NCBI RefSeq assembly: GCF_000182925.2
Contig: NC_026504.1
Location: forward strand, 248,001 to 312,000
DNA length: 64,000 bases
Source of the DNA: Neurospora crassa OR74A
Taxonomy: Eukaryota; Ascomycota; Sordariomycetes; Sordariales; Sordariaceae
Direction of reading: 5' to 3'
Part shown: piece by piece, positions 55,749 to 64,000 of the stretch
Position numbering within the stretch: position 1 is the first letter of the stretch
Layout: every line of letters starts with the position of its first letter
Position numbers and translations under genes: made by a program
The notes under the pieces: generated by a model
The model's database searches: none
Seen by the model: the letters and a program-made list of their open reading frames with translations, nothing else
What the model was told of the DNA's origin: nothing

Positions 55749-57701
55749 ATGTCCCAAGCAGCAATGTGGACCGACGATGTCGATGCAGACCCAGACTCGG
55801 ACCTCTCCTCGAGCGAGTGTAACGTCGACTACAAGAACGACAGGGACCAAATTCACCAGGACCATCACTACCCACAACAGTCGCAGTCACGGACGTTTCT
55901 TGCTGCACCCCGCCCCGCGAATCTCGTACTGTCGAGATCAGCCTCCATAGGCCATGCCCATACAACTGACAGCCATGCCATCTCCCTACCGAGTCCCAGC
56001 TTCTCACACCGACTCTCCCGGATCCCATATCGTCATCACGATGTGCCTGAACTGTTAACGAGTCGAGACGACATGAGCGTCACCGCCAGTCCCTCAACAC
56101 CCGCACCCATCACGCCTACTTGTAACGGGTTCCAGTTCGACGACATTTTCCACCCCCTATCGACCCCTTACCGTTCTCGCCTCGGTTCAACCACGTCCAG
56201 CTGCGGACAGAGGACACCTAGTTTGCGCCCGGTATCGAACATGTCGAATTTCTTTCCCGACGTCGATGCCGTCTCCATTACACATGGTCCAAATCTAGGG
56301 ACAGCCGATACGGTATCCAGCTCATCTAGCTTCGAGACCCCAGAAGTCCGACCCAGTCGCGCGCACATGCGGTCGATATCCATTGGCAGGCCAATGTTGG
56401 TGATGGATGGGTCGCCCGGGAAGCAGTCGTTGTCGTCAACCACCAGTGGGCCGTTGAAGGAGAAAAGTCGAAATATCAAGAACACATCGCGTCGGATGGG
56501 TGGGTTACTTGCACGCATCTGGCCTGGATCGTCGAGCGAGAGGAGAAATGCGCCAGCAGACCACAAGCGGTCTTTAACGCCACACAAGATAGAACGACCA
56601 CAGCTCGACAATGTATCATTACCAAGCGCCGAACCATTTGGGCCATCATCGTTGTCGTCGTCAGCCAGCAGATCGGGAAACAGAATGGCGCCAGCGTCGC
56701 AGTCGCTTAGTGTCCAGACGCGGGGAAGCTCAGCAGGGAAAGACGGCGACGGCAGCGCGTTTGGCGTCGACTTGAAAGAAAGTATCCGAATTGCACCGTC
56801 CAAGATTCGAATATCCCACCGAGGGAAGAGCACGTCCCACCGATTATTTCCTTTGTCAGTGTACAAATGCTGCGAATTTATCCGCAACTCGGGTATGTCT
56901 CTTGCATCTCCGCGCTCAAAACGCTCCCGTGGCACATCACCACTAACCCTCTATTGTCCTCCAGGATGCACCGACCCATCCCTTTTTGCCTCCACCGGCA
57001 ACTCGCACAATGTTGCCTACCTTAAATACGTGTTTAACACGGGCCCGTCGTACGGCGACGACTTTGACTTTGACTCCTTAGGCCCCGAAGGCGACCCCTA
57101 CACGCCCTACGATGCGGCCCGTCTGATCCTCATTTATCTTCGGGAATTACCCAAACCGTTAGTCTCGCAATCTGTGCTTCGAAGCTGGATCATGCTCGCC
57201 AGGCAAGAAGGGGCCATAGAACCAGCAGCTCCCAAGCTAGAAGACATGGGCTTCGACTTTTGGACAGAAGCCCTCAACCGACTCTCGTTACACAACCGAA
57301 ACCTCGTCAAACACCTCCTCGATCTCTTCGCCGACATGTTGTTACGAAGCCGCGCGACAGCCAACATGCTCGCCGAAGCACACGGAGACAGGAAAGGAAA
57401 AGCCGCCGTTATGGGACAGCAATGGCAGGGAGGACACGGGGTGGTACACGAAGTAGACGCTCGCCGGCTCGCTTCCGAGCTGTCAAGCAGTATGTTTCAT
57501 ACGGATAATATGAAGCTGGGGAAAAAGGCGGCGGCTCATCCGACGCTTGCGCTGGCGTTTTTGATCAAGAAGAGGGGGGATTATGCGGCGAGAATTGGGA
57601 AGGCGGCAATGGCGCCGGGACACTCAAGGAGGGCGTCGGAGCTGTTTTTGCCGAGCACGAGGGAGATTATGGAGTGGAAGGGGGGCCAAAGTTATTCGTG
57701 A
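55749..57701 (+). CDS. RhoGAP-domain protein lacking the arginine finger
   Basis: Two exons (55749-56892 and 56965-57701) with a 72-base intron (GTATGT..CCAG, branch ACTAACC) encode 626 residues. The N-terminal 350 residues are Ser/Pro-rich and probably disordered, with a basic patch near residues 245-275. The C-terminal part is a RhoGAP-like domain from about residue 365. It shows LFPLSVYKCCEFIRNSG, then the catalytic loop region, YLKYVFNTGPSYG, YTPYDAARLILIYLRELPKPLV and a helical NRNLVKHLLDLFADMLLRS segment. RhoGAPs switch off Rho/Cdc42 GTPases. In active ones the loop reads G-I-F-R-x-S-G, with Arg as catalytic finger. Here it reads S-L-F-A-S-T-G, placing Ala390 where the Arg should be. 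The intron falls just before this loop, but the joined frame is uninterrupted. The protein may bind a Rho GTPase without stimulating hydrolysis. The domain call is by eye. Confidence 0.82.
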   Translation: MSQAAMWTDDVDADPDSDLSSSECNVDYKNDRDQIHQDHHYPQQSQSRTFLAAPRPANLVLSRSASIGHAHTTDSHAISLPSPSFSHRLSRIPYRHHDVPELLTSRDDMSVTASPSTPAPITPTCNGFQFDDIFHPLSTPYRSRLGSTTSSCGQRTPSLRPVSNMSNFFPDVDAVSITHGPNLGTADTVSSSSSFETPEVRPSRAHMRSISIGRPMLVMDGSPGKQSLSSTTSGPLKEKSRNIKNTSRRMGGLLARIWPGSSSERRNAPADHKRSLTPHKIERPQLDNVSLPSAEPFGPSSLSSSASRSGNRMAPASQSLSVQTRGSSAGKDGDGSAFGVDLKESIRIAPSKIRISHRGKSTSHRLFPLSVYKCCEFIRNSGMSLASPRSKRSRGTSPLTLYCPPGCTDPSLFASTGNSHNVAYLKYVFNTGPSYGDDFDFDSLGPEGDPYTPYDAARLILIYLRELPKPLVSQSVLRSWIMLARQEGAIEPAAPKLEDMGFDFWTEALNRLSLHNRNLVKHLLDLFADMLLRSRATANMLAEAHGDRKGKAAVMGQQWQGGHGVVHEVDARRLASELSSSMFHTDNMKLGKKAAAHPTLALAFLIKKRGDYAARIGKAAMAPGHSRRASELFLPSTREIMEWKGGQSYS

Positions 57702-59995
57702 TGATGCGGTGCCTCTATCGTCACTGTTCTACCGCCATCACCATGGAACAGGGAGGAGGGGTGCAGGCATATATCCTTGGGACTGGAGCTTGGAAACGCA
57801 TGATTCGACATCAGCCATGCCACAGGTGTAGAAGAAGAGGAGAAACAGGTTCATGGAGGCTGGATCTCCATGGATGCAGCGAGTATTTATTCGCCTTGTT
57901 GTTTGCAGTTCGTGATTCGAGCTTAGATATTCGGACATTGATCGGAAGCAAAGGAGCAAGCAACGCGATGTGTCAGAGATACCCCCAAATTTTATTTTGT
58001 TGATTTCCTTTGTTAGCCTATACTGTCTTGCGAATTGTTTCCTGATATTCTGTTTGCGTGATTCGTCGTCCTCGGCAGTAACTCCCTGGCTCTCGAGCGT
58101 TTGGGTACAGTGAAAACCAGAAAACCTGTCGTTCGAGCGCCGTCACCAAGGGAGCTGGAAGTGCATTTCATAATGAAGACCCTAGCGGGTGTCAGCGGGT
58201 GTTTGCGGCCAAGATTATCCCGACATTGTGTTGATGTGATGCTCTTACCAGTGCACCAATTCAGAGGCTTGCAACTGAACCATGATTGCCATCCATCCCG
58301 TCCATTCCTCAGGCCTTGCCGGCTTACCGTGATGCATGAGAGACGCCTTCCATACATTACTTACCAGGTAATCTTGGAGCTCTACTATAATCTTGAGTGA
58401 TGTTAGCCGCAAGGTCTTTCCGGCTTCTGTGTGTTTTTTTTTCCTTCTCTTTTTTTTTTTTTTTTTTTTTTCCAAATGCAAGGTTACAAACCTTGATCCT
58501 ATATGCATGGCAATAGCAATGGCAATGGCAATGGCATATTGCGGCTTGATGGGAGCACATGTCTGAGTGGTCTGAGCTCCATTCAGTCCTTCCCTTCCCT
58601 TCATTTAGGTTAGAAAAGGGAAACAAACCAAACGAACCGATCGGCTTACCTACCTTACCATGATGACCGATCTATGTCTAGGTAGTTGTCTTGTTCGGGC
58701 CGCCGGTGCTGCTACCATTACAGCAGCATCCCACGTGGTTCCTCCCCCGACCGCTCCTCCGGGCTCCTCCGGGCTCCATCCATCTGTTGATCTCCCGCAC
58801 CGGCCCCGCTCACTATAAATGGGACCGGCCGGGGTCCGTCCCAGATCTAATCGGTCCTCGCTGCATATCATGTGAAATGCATTTTACCGTACCGTGACTC
58901 GTGGGGGTGTACATACATACCTCTACATACATTTGTACACATATCTTATGTAAGATGCTCTGCATAATCCAATCCATGTCTCGTGTTCTACATATCCACC
59001 ATGTCTGGTGCTTCTTGTACTAGTTTTTCGCATCTGACTGTGTCTTGTTCCGTCAGTTTTGAGTTTTTTTTTTTCTAACCATGTTTCCGGTTTCCTTTTT
59101 TTTATGTTTTTATTTTCTTTACTCATTCTTTTTTTCATTTCTTTTTTTATTTTTCTTTCGGTCTACAATCAATCGTGGCTACACCCATCCAATATATCCA
59201 AAAATCATTTCACGACTTCGCGCGCCATCGCACGTCATAGCATGGATAAATTGAAAAATACCTCTCTACCTACCAGACTGCCCGCCCCGACTTAGTCTAC
59301 CTTACTCGTCGAACGGTAGAAACCTGACGGGACTGGAGTTTGCGCATGCCCGTCGCGCTCACCTGTATTACTGTCCACGGCCGAGCCTGCCATGGCCTGC
59401 CCGGGTTATCATCCGTATCGCGACCTGGTACTCGGCCCTGGCATGCCGATGCTGTCGCAACCTAATGACTCTCAGCCGCCATGCATCACTTATCAGATGA
59501 CAACCGAGCCGCAAGCAGACAATCTTGGCGACCTGGCTTGTTATCTTGAGGGCAAGCTCGACCTGAATGGTTTCTTATCCTGAGGGGAAACCTGGGGGTC
59601 TCGACTGCGGGGAAGCTGGAGGGGTAGGCAACACGGGATGGCTTGTTCGCCCACGCCACTGTAGATACCGAGTTATCATCGAATTGAATGACTCCGATTG
59701 TAGTTGTACTTGACTAGGATGGAAGGAATGAGCTCGTGGTGAAAACTGTTGAAAGTCGGGCACGTGCGACATGCCCTGCACCAAGGACAGTAGGCCCATA
59801 CCTTAAATACAAGACTGTCCGACAGCCCGCGCAATTGTGCATTGTTCCATATTTGTCATTTTTTCGCATATTCGGTGATATTACTCTTCAACCTTGACAT
59901 TTTCTGAACCCCTACAAAGAGATAGCCCCCCCCCCCCAGGATTGATTGTGTTTCCATTTGAAAAGCTTCTACAACACTCCCAATAGCTCTACGCC
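57702..59995. other. intergenic region between RhoGAP and aminotransferase genes
   Basis: No gene is supportable. It contains a T22 run (about 58450-58471), a GGCAAT hexamer tract (58509-58536), T-rich DNA at about 59065-59160 and a C10 run at about 59929-59938 shortly before the aminotransferase start. Confidence 0.55.
58509..58536. repeat. GGCAAT hexamer tandem repeat
   Basis: Four and a half units of GGCAAT, the second with one substitution. Confidence 0.85.
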
Positions 59996-61661
59996 ATGTC
60001 ATCGCTTCAAGCATCCATTGGCCCTTTGCTTGTCAACGGCAGCGAGCCGGAGGATGGCAAAACACAAGATGGCCGGGCCGATCAGAAGCGCGACTTGTGA
60101 GTCAGACGCCATCAAAATTCACGACAACACCAAGCTAACCCCACGACCCGGCAGCTCCAACGGCAACAACCTGCCCACTAACCTCTATCCCAGTATCACC
60201 ACTTCCAACCACCCCAACGTCGACCAATTCGCCTCCTCGCACCTCATCAACTATGGCACCACCTTCCTCCCTGATCTGATCGTATCTGCGTCCCACCTCT
60301 CGCTCTTTACCGCTCCCTCTCCCGGTTCCTCTTCCCCCTATGGCCGAGCAATAACAGACTGGACCTCCGGCCAGATGTCTTCTCTCCTCGGGCACTCCCA
60401 TCCAGAAATCGTTTCCGTCATCAGCTCCCATGCTTCCTCCCTCGACCACCTCTTCTCCGGCATGCTCTCGCCGCCCGTGCTGAACCTAGCCAAGCGCTTG
60501 ACAAGTGTCCTGCCAGATGGACTGGATAGAGCCATGTTCTTGTCCACGGGGGGAGAGTCGAACGAGGCCGCGATCAAGATGGCCAAGACGTATACCGGGA
60601 AGTTCGAGGTCGTAGGGTTGGGAGCGAGCTGGCATGGGGTTACTGCGCAGGCGAATAGTGTGCAGTACCATGCTGGACGGAGGGTCGGGTGGCCGTTGAT
60701 GCCAGGAGGATTGATGTTGCCGAGTCCGAATGCTTATCGGTGTCATCAGGGGTTCAGGAAGAGGGAAGAAAAGGGCTTGAAGGGAGATGGAGCAAGCGGT
60801 GGAGAGGAAGAATCGAAAAAGGGTGATGCAGATGAAAAGGAAAATGGAAAGAAAAATCAAGGAGAAAACGAAGAAGAATGGGAATACGATTGGGAAGCGG
60901 AAATGCTTTACGGCTGGCGACTGATTGACCAACAGTCATGCGGGTCTCTGGCAGCCGTCATCGTTGAGCCCATCCAGTCCTCAGGCGGCATGCATGTACT
61001 CCCGCATGGGTATCTCCGCAGGCTCAAAACTGAATGTGAGAAACGTGGCATGTTGCTCATCGTTGACGAGGCCCAGACTGGAATTGGTCGCACGGGAGAA
61101 ATGGTCGCCATCAATCACGACGGTGTGGTTCCGGACATCTTGACTTTGTCCAAGACTCTGGGCAACGGATTGCCGTTGTCAGCGGTCGTGACTAGTCATG
61201 CCATCGCCGACGTTTGTGCGGAAAGGGACTTCCTCTTCTATACCACGCATGTGAACGACCCTTTGCCTGCCGCCGTGGGGGATAAGGTGCTGGAGATTGT
61301 CGTTCGGGATGACTTGGTCTCGCACGCTCGACGGATGGGGGAGATCCTGCACTCCGGGCTCAACCAGCTCAAAAAGCGGTATGCGTGTATCGGCGATGTT
61401 CGAGGTCGAGGGTTGATGGCCGGGGTGGAGATTGTCGAGGATCGAAGAAAAGGGAAAGAACCCGGGCTGGAACTGGCCAAGAGGATCGGAGATCGCGCGT
61501 ATGAACTTGGGCTCTGGTGTAATCTGAGCACTCACCCCAGCTTTGGGGGGACCTTCAGGATTGCACCGCCTATCACTATAAGCGAGAAAGAAGTCAGGGA
61601 GGGACTGGCAGTGTTGGAGGAGGCGTTCAGGGGGGTCGAGGGGACGTTGCCGCTGTACTGA
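59996..61661 (+). CDS. class III PLP aminotransferase, 2,2-dialkylglycine decarboxylase-like
   Basis: Two exons (59996-60096 and 60155-61661) with a 58-base intron (GTGAGT..GGCAG, branch GCTAACC) encode 535 residues. The unspliced upstream frame is also open, but the spliced start gives a normal ATG with all splice consensus elements. It is a fold-type I PLP enzyme. Asp338 in LIVDEAQTGIGRTG binds the pyridine nitrogen, and Lys367 in TLSKTLGNGLPLSAVV is the Schiff-base lysine. STGGESNEAAIKMAK is the phosphate-binding region. The C-terminal half (LFYTTHVNDPLPAAVGDKVL, CIGDVRGRGLMAGVEIV, FRIAPPITISE) tracks bacterial 2,2-dialkylglycine decarboxylase closely. That enzyme decarboxylates 2-aminoisobutyrate and transfers the amino group to pyruvate. 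A charged Lys/Glu/Gly insertion of about 50 residues (about residues 240-290) is absent from bacterial relatives. No targeting peptide is obvious. A general omega-aminotransferase is the alternative. Confidence 0.88.
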
Positions 61662-64000
61662 CAGGTAGGGAACTACCTGTAGTTTTCATTGGATTTTACG
61701 TTGTGTTCTTGTGGCTGTCAAGTGCGGCGTTTTGTCGGCTTGCTCCTTTTCTTCTTGTCGTCCATGGCTGACTGACTGTCCGCATCTCAGTGGGTAGTTC
61801 CCCGAGACCGTCGGTGGCAGTGGCAATCTGTCGGTGTCGATGTTCGGTATGGTTTCTCTCACGAGCTCCACGGGCCGGTGGGAGAGCCCCGCGAGAAGGT
61901 GAAATGGGGAGGTTATTGGCATGGATTAATCGCCTGAAGATACCTGTCAGTTGGGTGTGGAAATGGAAAAGGAAGAATTTGTGACGAGAACTGAAGATGA
62001 GTGATGGAAGCAATGCTGCTGGTCAGGAGCCGACATACCACGACACGAAGCATTCGTTTGCTGTCCCGGCCCGAGGCTTGCAGCTGGTCAGTGCTGTTCG
62101 ATAACGATTACCGAACCGATCTTTGCTGGACTATAGCGACAAACATCTGGGGCGAGTGGTGGTTGACTAATCGAAGAGGGAGGAAGTGGTGGGGGAAGGG
62201 TGGTACATTGTGTGTGTGGACCCACCTCGGTTAAAGCAGCCAAAGGCCCGGGGACTTGTCGAGTTTTGGGGACACTCATCACCACGGGATCCATGATTCG
62301 CAACAGGAATTCATTCAACAAGTTGGTGATCGAGGAAGGGCTGGGATTGTTTGGTGGAGGCTACCGGATGGACTCAAGGCAGGTTTTGATAGGTATGGTC
62401 GGGTTGATGGAGTGATGCAGTGTCGGGACTGTTTGGGGAGCCGAGGTGCCAGGCTGTTTGTTTCTGATTCAGTTGGCCAAGGAAGGGTTTCGCTCGTCCA
62501 AGCTGCCCACGCGCCCTCGGTTCTGCACATTCTGGCATACAAAAGGTCCGTTCACTCCTTCTTCCATGTCATTCAACTACATCCAGCTAACTTGATGGAT
62601 AGAGGTTCCTTCCCATAGCAATGCAACTATTATCGTTGGAGTCGGTTTGGATCGCCGGAGTCAGATCCAATATCTTTGAAGAGGATAAGTTTGACGGTGC
62701 TTCTTGTTTAGACGAGTATTAGCTGAGAAATAAAGGGGTTCTCGTTCAACCAGATTGTTGATACATGTTTGCAGGATTCATGTCATTGATCCCTGTCCTA
62801 TCCCCAGGCTTTAGGTGCTTACCAGATGAAGATTGCACTCTCCGTATCATCGTGGTCCACCGTGTAGCCACACATTATCAGTCATCGGCCGGGCAACCTT
62901 TGAACCCGAGATGGAGGATCACCATTTACCTACATGCGATGGGTTTGATGTAGGTTTAATCGGATGGATTTTCATGAAATTACACAATTGAATTTACAAA
63001 CACGTCTACTTGGCGTAGTCCAATTCTGCGCTATTCCGTCTTGCGATGCCCATGTCTCTACATGGTTAATGGGTCATATGTCACGGCGTTCGCAATGAGC
63101 GTTGTCGACGACCATCAACCACGCAGTTATTGCAAGCAGAACACACATATAACGGGTCCTTGAATGAGGTTGCTGACCTACCTAGACGACGTTTTGAGTT
63201 GTTGGCGAGGGGTGTTCGAGGGGACCACCGACCAAGCGGGCTGCTATGGTCGCCATCACAGCACGGAACATCACAACTCCGCCCGGCCACTGGATCAAAA
63301 AGGATCTGGATCGTTTCTCTGCCCACGTTTCCTTTATGTTGATCTCCTTTACTGTCAAAATTCCCAATGTAAACTTCTGTCCTTTCGCTCAGGCACATAT
63401 ACCCCAACCAATCGTTCATTCTTTCCCGGCCGTACAACTATTATCACTACACCGTCGTCAACCAGCGTTAGCGATCGCGTATCATGAGAAAGGCGGAGTG
63501 TTGGCAGTGCTGTGGGTTGAACATGAAAAGGGTTACCGGGTAATCCGTCATGGCAGTTGCCGATGGTACCTAGCCTGGATGATGGTTGTCAGAGAAGGAA
63601 GGAAGCGACCTGGCCGTTATCACCACACAACACAAACCCGTTCTTCTTCCTGAAGTCGGTGAAAATTGGTGGCAGGTCCAAGTTCTCTTCATGTTGGTCT
63701 CCTTTGGTCCCCTTCCCCAGGCAAGGTGGAATGTCCAGACTAGGCATCAAGTGCTGTGCTAGCAGCAGTTGAAGCAGACTGCTATTGTCAAGCGAATCCT
63801 TTTCTCGTCATCGGCCATGTTACTGCCATTGTTTTATCACCAAGATCATCCGCATCGAGTACTCGACCATCCGATCATTTCGAGTTGCCGTTCGTGTCCA
63901 ACTTGTTGTAGACGACGGTTGTCGGATATTGGCAGGAAGGAAGCGACCTGGTCGGCATCGCAATACGGCGTACGATATGGCACAAGGGTTGGCCAAGATT
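61662..64000. other. right-edge region without recognisable genes
   Basis: Contains the aminotransferase 3' untranslated region. Several overlapping frames of 60-135 codons lack motifs. An imperfect direct repeat built around AGGAAGGAAGCGACCTGG occurs near 63594 and again near 63936. A gene further right could have its edge here, but nothing in this window supports it. Confidence 0.5.

Noticed and set aside
1-64000. CRISPR arrays, bacterial operons, 5S rRNA genes and retroelement coding domains
   Set aside because: None seen. Introns, tRNA structure and gene content are those of an ascomycete nucleus, and no reverse transcriptase or integrase motif was found.

Overview
The window is nuclear DNA of a filamentous ascomycete, very probably a Neurospora species. 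Genes are interrupted by short introns with GT..AG ends and CTAAC-like branch sites. Intergenic DNA is rich in TACC/GGTA tetranucleotide tracts and mononucleotide runs. One gene is clearly the Neurospora conidiation regulator acon-3 (the medusa family), and a plasma-membrane-type ZIP zinc transporter that I read as tzn-1 lies in the same neighbourhood. From memory, unverified, these two are close neighbours in N. crassa.

Layout. 1-1.4 kb: intergenic, with a possible exon edge at the far left. 1.37-2.67 kb (+): three-exon TauD/TfdA-type 2-oxoglutarate dioxygenase. 3.1-6.4 kb (-): decayed, unrecognised coding remains. 6.4-23.9 kb: about 17 kb with no convincing gene but many simple repeats, ending in the acon-3 upstream region. 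23.9-26.3 kb (+): acon-3. 26.3-30.35 kb: low-complexity intergenic DNA containing a 43-bp inverted-repeat pair that brackets a tRNA-like Pol III box pair. 30.36-35.82 kb (-): a BTB protein of about 1,800 residues, mostly disordered. 40.29-42.34 kb (+): secreted berberine-bridge-type FAD oxidase. 43.88-45.74 kb (+): MFS transporter of the allantoate/pantothenate permease family. 46.30-46.65 kb (-): a spliced 26-residue metallothionein-like gene. 47.82-47.90 kb (+): tRNA-Arg(ACG). 48.59-49.85 kb (-): ZIP zinc transporter. 55.75-57.70 kb (+): RhoGAP-domain protein lacking the arginine finger. 60.00-61.66 kb (+): class III aminotransferase closest to 2,2-dialkylglycine decarboxylase. The last 2.3 kb holds no recognisable gene.

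The genes look like ordinary unlinked fungal genes, not a metabolic cluster. The exception worth noting is a possible metal-handling pair: the tiny cysteine-rich gene and the ZIP transporter are about 2 kb apart on the same strand. The regions most likely to hold something undescribed are this metallothionein-like gene, the inverted-repeat element at 28.7-29.2 kb, the long regulatory desert upstream of acon-3, and the arginine-finger-less RhoGAP. All splice sites were placed by eye from consensus and reading frame. No expression data or database search was available.
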